From: Methylomonas sp. ZR1
Lineage (GTDB): Bacteria > Pseudomonadota > Gammaproteobacteria > Methylococcales > Methylomonadaceae
Direction of reading: 5' to 3'
Assembly (NCBI RefSeq): GCF_013141865.1
Contig: NZ_RCST01000001.1
Span: 3,348,001 to 3,412,000 of the forward strand
Length of the DNA: 64,000 nucleotides
Below the pieces are notes generated by a model. It was given only the letters and a program-made list of their open reading frames with translations. It searched no databases and was not told the DNA's origin. The translations under genes and the position numbers were made by a program. How positions within the stretch are numbered: position 1 is the stretch's first letter; each line of letters begins with the position of its first letter. Of this stretch, positions 54,717-64,000 are shown in pieces.

Positions 54717-55022
54717 CTACCAGCTAGCCTTTGATAAACCGGGCACGTCGCCACGCATTGTGGCCTCCCTCAATTTATTTCTACTAAGACCAAATTTTCT
54801 GTAGTATCCATGAGGACGCCCTGTCAGATTGCATCTATTACGCAATCTGGACTGACTGGAGTCTCTAGGTAGTTTTTGAAGTTGAACTTGAGCGCTCTCT
54901 TTCTCTTCAAAGGAGCTATTTGGAGACCTAATTATTTCTTTTAATTCGCTTCTTTTTGCCTGATATTTTTTTATCAAGCCTTCACGCTTTACTTCGCGCG
55001 CAATCATTGATTTTTTAGCCAT
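54717..55022 (-). CDS. rpsN: 30S ribosomal protein S14 (long, zinc-free form)
   Basis: 101 residues starting [20 protein letters not shown], with [20 protein letters not shown] near the C-terminus. Only one cysteine remains of the zinc motif, so this is the longer zinc-independent type. Lies between rplE and rpsH. Confidence 0.97.
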   Translation of the reverse strand: MAKKSMIAREVKREGLIKKYQAKRSELKEIIRSPNSSFEEKESAQVQLQKLPRDSSQSRLRNRCNLTGRPHGYYRKFGLSRNKLREATMRGDVPGLSKASW

Positions 55023-55033
55023 GCCGATACGCC

Positions 55034-55573
55034 TTAGTTTTTAAATGGAAAATTGAATAATTTCAACAGCGCTAAACCTTCTTCATCTGTTTTAGCCGTT
55101 GTTGTGATACAAATATCCATACCACGAAGCGCATCAATCTTGTCATAATCTATTTCCGGGAAAATAATTTGTTCTTTTATTCCCATAGAATAGTTACCAC
55201 GACCGTCGAAGCTCTTAGAACTCATGCCTCTAAAATCACGTATTCTAGGTATTGAGATCGTAATTAACCTGTCCAGAAATTCATACATTTTATCGGCACG
55301 TAACGTAACCTTACAACCGATTGGCATGTCGTCGCGAATCTTAAACCCAGCAATAGATTTTCTAGCCAATGTAATCACTGCCTTTTGTCCTGATATTTTT
55401 TCCATATCAGAAACAGCGGACTGCAGAACTTTTTTGTCTGCGATAGCCCCGCCAACGCCCATATTAAGCGTTATTTTGGTGAGCTTCGGGACTTGCATTA
55501 TTGTTTTGTAGCCAAATTGCTCCTGCAGAGCAGGAACAATTTCGGTTTTATATTTATTTTGTAGTCTAGCCAT
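55034..55573 (-). CDS. rplE: 50S ribosomal protein L5
   Basis: 179 residues with [52 protein letters not shown] and [18 protein letters not shown]. Binds 5S rRNA and contacts P-site tRNA. Lies between rplX and rpsN, each within about a dozen bases. Confidence 0.98.
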   Translation of the reverse strand: MARLQNKYKTEIVPALQEQFGYKTIMQVPKLTKITLNMGVGGAIADKKVLQSAVSDMEKISGQKAVITLARKSIAGFKIRDDMPIGCKVTLRADKMYEFLDRLITISIPRIRDFRGMSSKSFDGRGNYSMGIKEQIIFPEIDYDKIDALRGMDICITTTAKTDEEGLALLKLFNFPFKN

Positions 55574-55585
55574 AGCCTTATTACC

Positions 55586-55903
55586 TTAGAGACCAACGTT
55601 TTCGTTCGTAGATTTAAAAAATCTGACTTTTTTCCCATCATCAAGAATTCTAAAACCCACTCTGTCGCCTTTTTTTGTTTTTGGATTAAATAAAGCAACA
55701 TTTGAAATGTCAATTGGCATGTTTTTATCAACAATACCGCCAGAAACACCGAGATTTGGGTTACCTCGCTGATGCTTCTTAACTAAGTTAATACCTTCGA
55801 CTAATATCTTGTGGCCTTCAAGCACCTTACTAACTTTCCCTAGCTTGCCTTTATCTTTTCCGACTATTACGATGACCTCATCGCCTTGCTTAATCTTTTG
55901 CAT
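55586..55903 (-). CDS. rplX: 50S ribosomal protein L24
   Basis: 105 residues starting [20 protein letters not shown] (KOW motif), with [20 protein letters not shown] and [16 protein letters not shown]. Initiates 50S assembly. Lies between rplN and rplE. Confidence 0.97.
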   Translation of the reverse strand: MQKIKQGDEVIVIVGKDKGKLGKVSKVLEGHKILVEGINLVKKHQRGNPNLGVSGGIVDKNMPIDISNVALFNPKTKKGDRVGFRILDDGKKVRFFKSTNENVGL

Positions 55904-55913
55904 CTTTGGACCT

Positions 55914-56282
55914 CTACAATACTTCTGGCGCTAGAGAGATAATCTTCATGAATTTATCGCCTCTTAATTCACGAGTAACCGGCCCAAAGATACGAGTACC
56001 AATTGGTTGTAGTTGGTTATTTAAAATTACCGCGGCATTACCGTCAAAGCGTATAACCGAACCATCGGCCCTACGAACACCTTTACGAGTTCTTACAACC
56101 AAGGCATTATATACATCGCCTTTTTTAACCCTAGTGCGCGGCATTGCGTCTTTGACGCTCACCTTGATGATGTCGCCAATACCAGCGTAGCGGCGGTGCG
56201 AACCTCCAAGGACCTTGATACACATGACCTTTTTTGCGCCACTGTTATCGGCGACGTCAAGGCTAGTTTGCATCTGAATCAT
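55914..56282 (-). CDS. rplN: 50S ribosomal protein L14
   Basis: 122 residues starting [20 protein letters not shown] and ending [12 protein letters not shown], with [17 protein letters not shown]. Lies at the subunit interface. First gene of the classic spc operon; only 27 bases follow rpsQ and I see no clear promoter there. Confidence 0.98.
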   Translation of the reverse strand: MIQMQTSLDVADNSGAKKVMCIKVLGGSHRRYAGIGDIIKVSVKDAMPRTRVKKGDVYNALVVRTRKGVRRADGSVIRFDGNAAVILNNQLQPIGTRIFGPVTRELRGDKFMKIISLAPEVL

Positions 56283-56309
56283 TTTTAAAATCCCAACTAA
56301 AATTATTGA

Positions 56310-56573
56310 TTATCTATTGGCAGCTTCTAAGACTTCCAACAGCTTGAACGCCTTATTCTTAGAAATAGGACGACACGAGGTAATAGAAACCACATCGCCT
56401 TCTTGGCATATATTGTTTTCGTCGTGAACGAGAAGCTTAGTGGATCGCTTTATATACTTTCCGTACACAGGGTGCTTAACCAGGCGCTCTACCAAAACCG
56501 AAGCAGTCTTATCCATTTTATTACTAACAACACGACCAGTTACTTTACGTACAGTATCTAGATTTTCGCTCAT
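56310..56573 (-). CDS. rpsQ: 30S ribosomal protein S17
   Basis: 87 residues with [33 protein letters not shown] and [19 protein letters not shown]. Primary 16S-binding protein. Two bases separate it from rpmC. Confidence 0.97.
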   Translation of the reverse strand: MSENLDTVRKVTGRVVSNKMDKTASVLVERLVKHPVYGKYIKRSTKLLVHDENNICQEGDVVSITSCRPISKNKAFKLLEVLEAANR

Positions 56574-56575
56574 AT

Positions 56576-56767
56576 CTATACTCTTGCCATTTCACTTAGA
56601 ATAGTACTAATGCGGGCAATGTCTCGCCTCACCTGCTTAATTTGACTCGACTTGCTAAGCTGTCCAGTTCCCTTTTGCATTCTCAAATTGAACTGTTCGC
56701 GAGACAACTCCAAAAGATTGGAATTCAACTCTTCTTTTGTTTTGCTTCTTAAATCTTTCGCTTTCAT
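56576..56767 (-). CDS. rpmC: 50S ribosomal protein L29
   Basis: 63 residues, two-helix protein: [20 protein letters not shown] and [20 protein letters not shown]. Lies by the peptide exit tunnel, where trigger factor and SRP dock. Its ATG overlaps the rplP stop by one base (TAATG). Confidence 0.96.
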   Translation of the reverse strand: MKAKDLRSKTKEELNSNLLELSREQFNLRMQKGTGQLSKSSQIKQVRRDIARISTILSEMARV

Positions 56768-57180
56768 TACATTATTGTCCGTGTAGAGAACGTAGTTTTC
56801 ACCGGCAGCTTAGCAGCGGCCAGTTCAAAGGCCTCTCGCGCTAATTCCTCGGAAACACCCTCAATTTCAAACAGCATCGTGCCGGGTTTGATCTGAGCAA
56901 CCCAGTATTCTACACTACCTTTACCTTTACCCATACGAACTTCTAATGGTTTTTTCGTAATAGGTTTATCTGGAAAAATTCTGATCCAAATTTTCCCACC
57001 CCGTTTCACGTGACGACTAATAGCTCTCCTCGCGGCCTCAATTTGCCGGGCGGTCATTCTACCACGGCTAACTGACTTCAAACCATACTCCCCGAAGCTC
57101 ACTGACGAACCACGCAATGCCGTACCGTTATTTCTACCGGTATGTTGTTTGCGAAATTTTGTTCTTTTTGGCTGAAGCAT
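56767..57180 (-). CDS. rplP: 50S ribosomal protein L16
   Basis: 137 residues starting [20 protein letters not shown], with [20 protein letters not shown] and [20 protein letters not shown]. Organises the A-site region of the 50S subunit. Lies between rpsC and rpmC. Confidence 0.98.
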   Translation of the reverse strand: MLQPKRTKFRKQHTGRNNGTALRGSSVSFGEYGLKSVSRGRMTARQIEAARRAISRHVKRGGKIWIRIFPDKPITKKPLEVRMGKGKGSVEYWVAQIKPGTMLFEIEGVSEELAREAFELAAAKLPVKTTFSTRTIM

Positions 57181-57199
57181 CTCTTATATACCCCTTCAA

Positions 57200-57871
57200 C
57201 TATTTTTTTGAGTCGGCGTTTAATGATGCTGCATGAGCATCCATATCAAATACCTCACCCTTAAATATCCAAACCTTAATACCGATAATTCCGTAAGTGG
57301 TTTTCGCTTCAGCTGTTCCGTAATCAATATCAGCCCGCAACGTATGAAGCGGCACACGACCTTCGCGATACCATTCCGTTCTGGCAATTTCAGCTCCATT
57401 TAGCCTGCCAGCAACAGTGATTTTTATGCCTTCAGCGCCTAAACGCATGGTGTTCGTCACAGCTCGCTTCATCGCTCGGCGGTACATGATCCGCTTTTCT
57501 AACTGTTGAGCTATGCTTTCTGCGACTAAATACGCATCAAGCTCTGGCTTACGAATCTCTTCGACGTTTAATTGGACAGGAACCCCCATCATCGCGGATA
57601 TGCTCTGCCTTAACACATCGATATCTTCGCCTTTTTTACCTATCACAATCCCAGGACGAGCGGTGTGCACAGTAATATTGGCATTATTCGCAGGGCGATT
57701 TATTTGCACCCTGCTAACAGATGCGTGAGCTAACTTTTGTTTGATATATTCTCTAACCTTCAAATCCTGCAATAGAAATACAGGGTAATTCTGGCTATTT
57801 GCATACCATCTCGAAGTCCAATCTTTTACTATCCCGAGACGAATCCCAGTGGGATGTACCTTTTGTCCCAT
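57200..57871 (-). CDS. rpsC: 30S ribosomal protein S3
   Basis: 223 residues with an N-terminal KH domain ([40 protein letters not shown]) and the C-terminal domain ([37 protein letters not shown]). Forms part of the mRNA entry channel helicase. Confidence 0.98.
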   Translation of the reverse strand: MGQKVHPTGIRLGIVKDWTSRWYANSQNYPVFLLQDLKVREYIKQKLAHASVSRVQINRPANNANITVHTARPGIVIGKKGEDIDVLRQSISAMMGVPVQLNVEEIRKPELDAYLVAESIAQQLEKRIMYRRAMKRAVTNTMRLGAEGIKITVAGRLNGAEIARTEWYREGRVPLHTLRADIDYGTAEAKTTYGIIGIKVWIFKGEVFDMDAHAASLNADSKK

Positions 57872-57880
57872 TTGCTACCT

Positions 57881-58213
57881 CTATTTCTCTGCTACTTTAA
57901 TTGTTATGTGACAAGTTCTTTTTAGGATGTGATTTGCACGTCCTTTCGCCCTTGCGCTAACTCTCTTTAACGTTCTGCCTTCATTAACGAATACAGTCGA
58001 AACCTTTAATTCGTCAACGTCCGCATTTTCGTTATGTTCCGCGTTAGCTATTGCCGACTCTAGAACTTTTTTGATTATCGCAGCAGCTTTCTTAGAGCTG
58101 AAACTAAGCAAATTCAATGCTTTTTCAACAGGTAACCCGCGTATTTGATCCCCCACAAGCCTTGCTTTTTGCGCAGAAAGAGGAGCATTACTTAATTTAG
58201 CCGAAACTTCCAC
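57881..58213 (-). CDS. rplV: 50S ribosomal protein L22
   Basis: 110 residues with [20 protein letters not shown], the exit-tunnel hairpin region and [20 protein letters not shown]. Two GTG codons compete for the start: the one at 58213 has AAGGAG five bases upstream and gives the usual 110-residue length, while the one at 58219 would sit inside the ribosome-binding site. Confidence 0.95.
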   Translation of the reverse strand: MEVSAKLSNAPLSAQKARLVGDQIRGLPVEKALNLLSFSSKKAAAIIKKVLESAIANAEHNENADVDELKVSTVFVNEGRTLKRVSARAKGRANHILKRTCHITIKVAEK

Positions 58214-58222
58214 ATTCACTCC

Positions 58223-58495
58223 TTATCTTGATTTCTTGTCTGCTATATGGCCTTTATAAGTCCTTGTAGGTGAAAACTCACCCAGCTTATGCCCGACCAT
58301 ATTTTCTGAAATCAATACCGGCACATGCTGCTTCCCATTATGTACCGCAATAGTCAATCCCAGCATATCAGGGCTGATCATTGACCTTCTAGACCAGGTT
58401 TTAATCGGTTTCCTATTATTCGCTCTCACCGCTTCTTCGATTTTTTTAAGCAAGTGATGATCTATAAATGGACCTTTTTTAATTGAACGTGGCAC
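58223..58495 (-). CDS. rpsS: 30S ribosomal protein S19
   Basis: 90 residues starting [20 protein letters not shown], with [20 protein letters not shown] and [15 protein letters not shown]. Head protein that pairs with S13. Lies between rplB and rplV. Confidence 0.98.
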   Translation of the reverse strand: MPRSIKKGPFIDHHLLKKIEEAVRANNRKPIKTWSRRSMISPDMLGLTIAVHNGKQHVPVLISENMVGHKLGEFSPTRTYKGHIADKKSR

Positions 58496-58507
58496 GTCAA
58501 ATACCTC

Positions 58508-59335
58508 TTATTTTTGCTTACGGCGTCTGACAATCATATTATCAGTACGTTTGTTTTTTCGAGTTTTATAGCCTTTTGTTGGCGTTCCCCAAGGAGAAAC
58601 AGGGTGTCTTCCACCCGAGGTTCTGCCTTCACCACCACCATGAGGATGATCTACGGGGTTCATCGCCACACCTCTAACAGTAGGTCTAACACCGCGCCAT
58701 CTTTTCGCACCTGCTTTTCCTAACGAAATAAGATTGTGCTCAGAGTTTGAGACCTCACCAACTACGCCTTTACAATCTGACGGAACTTTTCTCATCTCTC
58801 CAGAGCGTAGCCGGATAGTGACGTATGCGCCGTCTTTAGCAACCAATTGAACAGAGGTTCCTGCGCTTCTAGCTATTTGTGCGCCTTTTCCTGGCTTTAG
58901 CTCGATACAATGAATTGTGGTACCCAAAGGCATATTTCGCAGAGGCATACAGTTGCCAGGTTTAACCGGCGTTGTTTCCCCACTCAATATCTCTTGACCA
59001 ACCTCTATCCCTTTTGGGGCGATTATGTATTTGCGCTCACCATCTTTAAAAAGAATCAGCGCTATATTCGCAGTTCGGTTAGGATCGTACTCGATGCGCT
59101 CTACCAATGCGGGGATATCAGTTTTGTCCCGCTTAAAGTCTACTATCCGGTAGAATTTTTTGTGTCCACCACCAATATGTCGAGTGGTTATCCTGCCGAG
59201 ATTATTACGACCGCCAGTGTTGCTTTTTTTTTCAAGTAGTTGCGCAAATGGCTTACCCTTATGCAAATCATTATTTTGTACACGCACTACAAACCGAGAA
59301 CCCGGAGATGTCGGTTTTGATTTTAGAATAGCCAT
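58508..59335 (-). CDS. rplB: 50S ribosomal protein L2
   Basis: 275 residues with [40 protein letters not shown] and the C-terminal [20 protein letters not shown] containing the conserved histidine near the peptidyl-transferase centre. Lies between rplW and rpsS in the S10 cluster. Confidence 0.98.
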   Translation of the reverse strand: MAILKSKPTSPGSRFVVRVQNNDLHKGKPFAQLLEKKSNTGGRNNLGRITTRHIGGGHKKFYRIVDFKRDKTDIPALVERIEYDPNRTANIALILFKDGERKYIIAPKGIEVGQEILSGETTPVKPGNCMPLRNMPLGTTIHCIELKPGKGAQIARSAGTSVQLVAKDGAYVTIRLRSGEMRKVPSDCKGVVGEVSNSEHNLISLGKAGAKRWRGVRPTVRGVAMNPVDHPHGGGEGRTSGGRHPVSPWGTPTKGYKTRKNKRTDNMIVRRRKQK

Positions 59336-59368
59336 GCTCTTCTACCGCTCCTTATTTGCTTTAAAGTA

Positions 59369-59668
59369 TTATGCTGTCGCTAATTCAATGTTATGACCGG
59401 GCTGAAGCTTAACATAAGCTTTTTTCCAGTCGGATCGCTTACCCAATGTTCGTCCGAATCGTTTTACTTTTCCTTTAACATTCAGAACGCGAACGGCAGC
59501 TACTTCAACACCAAACATCAGTTCAACAGCATTTTTAATCTGCAATTTTGTTGCAGATTTTTTAACTTTGAATACAAACTGATTACTTTGGTCCGCTGCG
59601 TTGGAACTTTTCTCCGACACAATTGGCGCATGCAAAACACTTGCTAATTTGATCTGCTCAATACTCAT
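59369..59668 (-). CDS. rplW: 50S ribosomal protein L23
   Basis: 99 residues with LASVLHAPIVSEKSSNAADQ, FKVKKSATKLQIKNAVELMF and VKRFGRTLGKRSDWKKAYV. Exit-tunnel protein and docking site for trigger factor and SRP. Start overlaps the rplD stop by 4 bases. Confidence 0.97.
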   Translation of the reverse strand: MSIEQIKLASVLHAPIVSEKSSNAADQSNQFVFKVKKSATKLQIKNAVELMFGVEVAAVRVLNVKGKVKRFGRTLGKRSDWKKAYVKLQPGHNIELATA

Positions 59669-60285
59669 GCCAAACGCTCCTCAATCTGTTTCAGCGCTGT
59701 TGCCGTAGCAATCACCTTATCCGCTGAAACCAAAGACACCGGATCCACACTACTTGGAGTGACTACCGCTATATAAGGAATATTTCTCGCCGCCAAAATC
59801 AAATTTTCATTTAGGTCGTCCGCAACCACCAGCAGTCTTTTTGCATCGATACCCTTTATCTTGCTTAAAAAGTCTTTTGTTTTTGGTGTTACCGGCGTTA
59901 TGTCGTTGCACACAGCCAATCTACCCTGCCTCAACAACTCAGAAAAAATAGATCTAATACCAACCTTGTACATTTTTTTGTTCAATTTCTGATCAAAAGA
60001 TCTTGGTTGAGCAGCAAATGCAACACCACCTGTCCGCCACACCGGGCTTCTGGTTGTGCCAGCTCGCGCACGACCTGTACCTTTTTGGCGGAATGGCTTA
60101 GCGCCGCCGCCACTCACAGCAGCACGATTCTTCTGGCCTTTAGTACCCGCTCTTGCTGCTGAAAGATATTTGGTTACCAGTTGATGCACCAGGGTTTCGT
60201 TAAAATCCTGTCCGAACACTAATTCGGAGACATCTAGCGCCTGTACAGACTCTTGATTATTGATTGCAGGTATTTGCAAAGTCAT
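59665..60285 (-). CDS. rplD: 50S ribosomal protein L4
   Basis: 206 residues with GTKGQKNRAAVSGGGAKPFR, KGTGRARAGTTRSPVWRTGG and FSELLRQGRLAV. Lines the exit tunnel; in Escherichia coli it also represses the S10 operon through its leader, a leader for which there is little room here between tuf and rpsJ. Lies 3 bases after rplC. Confidence 0.97.
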   Translation of the reverse strand: MTLQIPAINNQESVQALDVSELVFGQDFNETLVHQLVTKYLSAARAGTKGQKNRAAVSGGGAKPFRQKGTGRARAGTTRSPVWRTGGVAFAAQPRSFDQKLNKKMYKVGIRSIFSELLRQGRLAVCNDITPVTPKTKDFLSKIKGIDAKRLLVVADDLNENLILAARNIPYIAVVTPSSVDPVSLVSADKVIATATALKQIEERLA

Positions 60286-60288
60286 AAA

Positions 60289-60939
60289 TTAACCTTTATT
60301 TAACATTTTTACTGCAGGCGTGATCACTACATCACCACCCTTGGCACCAGGCACAGCGCCTCTGACTAAAATCAGGTTCCGCTCAGCATCTACAGCATGG
60401 ATAGTCAAATTCTGTATCGTAGTTTTAACCGCTCCCATATGCCCGCACATTTTTTTACCCTTAAACACGCGGCCCGGAGTTTGGTTCATACCACTAGATC
60501 CAGGCACCCGATGGGAGCGTGAATTACCGTGCGTCGCGTCTTGCGTTCTGAAGTTATGGCGCTTGACAGTACCTGCAAAGCCTTTACCGATACTTGTACC
60601 GGACACATCTACTACCTGCCCAGCCTCAAACACGTTAACTTTTAACTCTGCACCTGCCGAAAACTCGGCGGCTTCGCTCTCGCTCAGTCTAAACTCCCAC
60701 AAACCACGTCCAGCGGTCACATTGGCAGATGCGTAATGCCCAGCCATTGCTTTGTTGACTTTTGAAGACTTCACATCACCCGCCGCTACCTGAATAGCGC
60801 GATAACCATCAGTTTCAACGCTCTTCACCTGTATGACTCTATTGGAGTCTATATGAAGTACGGTAACTGGTACCGAAGAGCCATCTTCGCAAAATATTCT
60901 GGTCATACCACATTTACGACCAATAAGACCTATTGACAT
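60289..60939 (-). CDS. rplC: 50S ribosomal protein L3
   Basis: 216 residues starting [20 protein letters not shown], with [33 protein letters not shown] and [15 protein letters not shown]. Early 50S assembly protein next to the peptidyl-transferase centre; contains the conserved glutamine region that PrmB methylates. Lies 30 bases after rpsJ. Confidence 0.98.
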   Translation of the reverse strand: MSIGLIGRKCGMTRIFCEDGSSVPVTVLHIDSNRVIQVKSVETDGYRAIQVAAGDVKSSKVNKAMAGHYASANVTAGRGLWEFRLSESEAAEFSAGAELKVNVFEAGQVVDVSGTSIGKGFAGTVKRHNFRTQDATHGNSRSHRVPGSSGMNQTPGRVFKGKKMCGHMGAVKTTIQNLTIHAVDAERNLILVRGAVPGAKGGDVVITPAVKMLNKG

Positions 60940-60969
60940 CTGCCAATCCCTCTAAATTATTACTTGCTG

Positions 60970-61281
60970 CTATTTAAGCTTAATTTGAACATCAACCCCA
61001 GCCGCCAGATCCAACTTCATCAGGGCGTCAACGGTCTTATCGGTTGGCTCAACTATATCAAGCAACCTCTTGTAAGTTCTCAATTCATATTGATCACGAG
61101 CATCTTTGTTAACATGCGGTGAAATCAATACAGTAAAACGTTCTTTTCTAGTAGGCAAAGGAATGGGGCCCTTTACTTGGGCGCCAGTTCTCTTTGCTGT
61201 TTCTACTATCTCACCCGCCGACTGATCAATCAATTTATGATCAAAGGCTTTTAATTGGATTCTGATAGTTTGATTAGCCAT
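60970..61281 (-). CDS. rpsJ: 30S ribosomal protein S10
   Basis: 103 residues with [40 protein letters not shown] and [20 protein letters not shown]. Head protein and NusB partner in antitermination. Starts only 5 bases after tuf, so the S10 cluster is probably read through from the str genes. Confidence 0.98.
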   Translation of the reverse strand: MANQTIRIQLKAFDHKLIDQSAGEIVETAKRTGAQVKGPIPLPTRKERFTVLISPHVNKDARDQYELRTYKRLLDIVEPTDKTVDALMKLDLAAGVDVQIKLK

Positions 61282-61286
61282 CTTGA

Positions 61287-62477
61287 TTACTCGATAATAG
61301 AAGCAACAACACCCGCACCCACGGTGCGACCACCTTCGCGAATCGCAAAACGCAAGCCGTCTTCCATCGCAATCGGTGAGATAAGTTTTACGGTAACGGC
61401 GATGTTATCGCCGGGCATAACCATTTCCACGCCTTCTGGCAAATCTACCGCACCGGTTACGTCGGTCGTTCTGAAGTAGAACTGCGGACGGTAGCCATTA
61501 AAGAATGGAGTATGACGACCACCCTCTTCTTTAGACAGCACATATATTTCTGCTTTAAAGTGAGCATGTGGCTTGATGGTATTCACATGCGCCAATACTT
61601 GACCACGTTCCACGTCTTCTCTTTTAGTACCACGCAACAGTACACCGACGTTATCGCCCGCTTGACCTTGATCAAGCAGTTTGCGGAACATTTCTACACC
61701 TGTGCAGGTTGTTTGAACGGTATCTTTGATGCCGACGATCTCGACGGCTTCGCCTACTTTGATGATGCCCCGCTCAACACGTCCGGTTACTACGGTACCG
61801 CGACCTGAAATTGAGAACACGTCTTCGATAGGCATCAAGAATTTGCCGTCGATCGCACGCTCTGGCTCAGGAATGTAACTGTCCAACGCTTCAACCAAGC
61901 GAACTACGGATTGTACACCAATTTCACTTTGCTCGCCTTCTAAAGCTTTCAATGCGGAACCAACGATAATGGGCGTGTCGTCTCCTGGGAATTCGTATTG
62001 ATTCAACAGCTCCCGAATTTCCATTTCAACCAGCTCAATCAACTCAGCGTCATCTACCATATCGGCCTTGTTCAAGAACACAACAATGTAAGGCACACCG
62101 ACTTGACGTGACAACAGAATGTGCTCGCGCGTTTGTGGCATAGGACCGTCCGCAGCAGAGCAAACCAAAATCGCGCCATCCATTTGGGCAGCACCGGTAA
62201 TCATGTTTTTAACGTAGTCAGCGTGACCAGGGCAGTCAACGTGGGCATAGTGGCGGTTGGCTGATTCGTACTCTACGTGTGACGTAGAAATGGTTATACC
62301 GCGCGCACGTTCTTCCGGGGCGTTGTCGATTTGATCAAAAGCCTTAACTTCGCCGCCTTGCAGCTCCGCCATGACTTTTGTTAATGCCGCTGTCAATGTG
62401 GTTTTACCGTGGTCAACGTGACCAATAGTGCCTACGTTTACGTGCGGTTTCTTTCTTTCAAATTTTTCTTTAGCCAT
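61287..62477 (-). CDS. tuf: translation elongation factor Tu
   Basis: 396 residues. GTPase that carries aminoacyl-tRNA to the ribosome: [14 protein letters not shown] (19-32), [21 protein letters not shown] and SALKALEG, with the C-terminal [24 protein letters not shown] block (here [17 protein letters not shown]) and terminal GVVASIIE. Lies 26 bases after fusA. One copy is seen here; a second may exist elsewhere. Confidence 0.98.
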   Translation of the reverse strand: MAKEKFERKKPHVNVGTIGHVDHGKTTLTAALTKVMAELQGGEVKAFDQIDNAPEERARGITISTSHVEYESANRHYAHVDCPGHADYVKNMITGAAQMDGAILVCSAADGPMPQTREHILLSRQVGVPYIVVFLNKADMVDDAELIELVEMEIRELLNQYEFPGDDTPIIVGSALKALEGEQSEIGVQSVVRLVEALDSYIPEPERAIDGKFLMPIEDVFSISGRGTVVTGRVERGIIKVGEAVEIVGIKDTVQTTCTGVEMFRKLLDQGQAGDNVGVLLRGTKREDVERGQVLAHVNTIKPHAHFKAEIYVLSKEEGGRHTPFFNGYRPQFYFRTTDVTGAVDLPEGVEMVMPGDNIAVTVKLISPIAMEDGLRFAIREGGRTVGAGVVASIIE

Positions 62478-62503
62478 GATTCAATACCTGATATGTAAAA
62501 AAT

Positions 62504-64000
62504 TTAAGATACTTTTCTAATAATCGCTTCCGCAATGCTTGCAGGTGCTTCGTTATATCTTTCAAACTGCATACTGTACGTTGCTCTGCCCTGAGTCGCC
62601 GACCTAAGATCCGTGGCATAACCGAACATTTCGGCAAGAGGGACTTCGCACTCTATTACCTTTCCGGCCGGAACATCTTCCATTCCATGAATGACACCTC
62701 TCCGTCGATTAATGTCACCCACTACCTCACCCATATAATCCTCGGGCGTTACCACCTCGACTTTCATAATAGGTTCAAGCAACGCAGGATTTGCAGTCTT
62801 AGCCCCATCCCTGAAACACATAGATCCTGCTATCTTGAAAGCCATTTCATTCGAATCGACATCATGATATGAACCATCGAATAAACTAACCTTTACATCA
62901 ACAACCGGAAAACCTGCCAAAACGCCATTTTCCATTTGCTCTTGCACACCCTTGTCTATGGCCGGGATATACTCCTTGGGAATAGCACCGCCAACCAACT
63001 CACTCACAAATTCATAACCCGTGCCCGGCTCTTTTGGCTCCAACCGGAGCCATACATGCCCGTATTGACCCTTGCCTCCAGATTGCCTGATGAATTTTCC
63101 TTCGCATTCCACAGCACGCTTTATAGTTTCCCTATAAGCAACTTGGGGAGCCCCAACATTTGCGGCAACATTAAACTCTCTTCTCATCCGGTCAACGATA
63201 ATTTCAAGATGCAATTCGCCCATTCCTGAAATTATTGTCTGACCCGACTCAGGGTCGCTACCCACTCTAAAGGACGGGTCTTCTTGCGCAAGCTTAGCTA
63301 GCGCAGCGCCCATTTTATCTTGATCAGCTTTTGTCCTAGGCTCAACAGCAACAGCAATTACAGGCTCAGGAAACTCCATTTTCTCAAGCAGAATTGGCTT
63401 TTCAATATCACAAAGAGTATCACCAGTGGTGACGTCTTTCAGCCCGATCAGCGCAGCGATCTCGCCAGCCCTCACCTCATTGATTTCGACGCGACTATTG
63501 GCGTGCATCTGAACAATGCGTCCAATTCTTTCTTTTTTACCTTTACCGACATTTAAAACCGCATCTCCAGACTTTACCAAACCGGAGTAAACCCTAAAAA
63601 ATGTCAAGGTCCCAACAAATGGGTCAGTGGCTATTTTAAATGCTAACGCTGAGAAGGACTCATCATCAGAAGCACCACGAGTCGAACTAATGCCAGCATC
63701 TGACAGACCTTCTACGGGCTTTATATCGAGAGGGGATGGCAAAAAATCAATCACACCATCAAGAACACACTGCACACCTTTGTTCTTAAAGGCCGACCCA
63801 CAATAAGCCGGAACCAACTTATTCTGCAGAACCTGCGCCCTTATACCCAGTTTTATTTCTTCGTTTGTCAAAACACCTTTTTCAAGATATTTATCCATTA
63901 ATTCTTCGGACGCATCTGCAGCGGCTTCAATTATTCGCTCGCGCCAATTTACAGCAGATTCTTCCATTTCTACTGGAATTTCCGTTTCCGTAAAACTCAC
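62504..64000 (-). CDS. fusA: translation elongation factor G, 3' part
   Basis: 498 codons are inside the window; the gene continues past the right edge. The fragment starts near residue 200 of a roughly 700-residue EF-G, so the GTP-binding motifs are missing. Visible parts include [77 protein letters not shown] and the final EAIIRKVS. Drives ribosomal translocation. The first in-frame codon at the edge is GTG, internal to the gene and not its start. Confidence 0.96.
   Translation of the reverse strand: MSFTETEIPVEMEESAVNWRERIIEAAADASEELMDKYLEKGVLTNEEIKLGIRAQVLQNKLVPAYCGSAFKNKGVQCVLDGVIDFLPSPLDIKPVEGLSDAGISSTRGASDDESFSALAFKIATDPFVGTLTFFRVYSGLVKSGDAVLNVGKGKKERIGRIVQMHANSRVEINEVRAGEIAALIGLKDVTTGDTLCDIEKPILLEKMEFPEPVIAVAVEPRTKADQDKMGAALAKLAQEDPSFRVGSDPESGQTIISGMGELHLEIIVDRMRREFNVAANVGAPQVAYRETIKRAVECEGKFIRQSGGKGQYGHVWLRLEPKEPGTGYEFVSELVGGAIPKEYIPAIDKGVQEQMENGVLAGFPVVDVKVSLFDGSYHDVDSNEMAFKIAGSMCFRDGAKTANPALLEPIMKVEVVTPEDYMGEVVGDINRRRGVIHGMEDVPAGKVIECEVPLAEMFGYATDLRSATQGRATYSMQFERYNEAPASIAEAIIRKVS

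Overview
The window looks like a gammaproteobacterial chromosome. Three things point there: the rplS-trmD-rimM-rpsP operon next to ffh and a ypjD/CcsA-type gene, the fusA-tuf-S10-spc-alpha ribosomal block, and a surE-pcm pair. A methylotroph of the Methylomonas type is my best guess from the overall flavour (short flagellins, a VPLPA-CTERM-like exported protein), but nothing here proves the genus. I see no tRNA, rRNA, CRISPR array or insertion sequence.

Layout. 0-4 kb: translation housekeeping genes (rplS partial, trmD, rimM, rpsP, ffh) and a CcsA-family membrane protein. 4-11.6 kb: a flagellar filament block on the minus strand with two short flagellins, FlaG, FliD, FliS, FliT and a Maf/DUF115 flagellin glycosyltransferase; a clear sigma-28 promoter precedes the upstream flagellin. 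11.6-18.4 kb: a tightly overlapping seven-gene minus-strand operon that reads as a full legionaminic-acid route (PtmE-, LegB-, LegC-, LegH/NeuD-, LegG-, LegI- and LegF-like). 18.5-23.6 kb: a plus-strand set with a CgeB-like glycosyltransferase, a methyltransferase, a carbamoyltransferase and a radical SAM protein carrying a SPASM-like motif at its N-terminus. 39.6-23.6 kb (read right to left): a likely 16-kb minus-strand operon with three more radical SAM genes, two NAD-sugar epimerases, a GmhA-like isomerase, a HldE-like bifunctional enzyme with swapped domains, an orphan E1 alpha/beta thiamine-diphosphate enzyme, a 1269-residue multi-domain glycosyltransferase-like protein, a second CgeB-like protein and a DegT aminotransferase.

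39.7-47.8 kb: a large lone Hsp70 relative, an exported VPLPA-CTERM-like putative metalloprotease, pcm, surE, an Smr-domain protein, a divergent GAPDH-family protein and a hypoxanthine-DNA glycosylase-like protein. 47.8-64 kb: the alpha, spc and S10 ribosomal clusters, then tuf and most of fusA, all on the minus strand, with a terminator after rplQ and a strong promoter before rpsM.

How it fits together. The legionaminic operon would supply CMP-legionaminic acid, and the Maf protein next to the flagellin is the expected transferase. The neighbouring carbamoyl-, methyl- and glycosyltransferase genes could decorate the same glycan. The 16-kb operon looks like a separate route to an unusual activated sugar, in which heptose-type enzymes, an E1-type carboligase and radical SAM enzymes act together. 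That combination is the most novel-looking part of the window; its product cannot be read from sequence alone.
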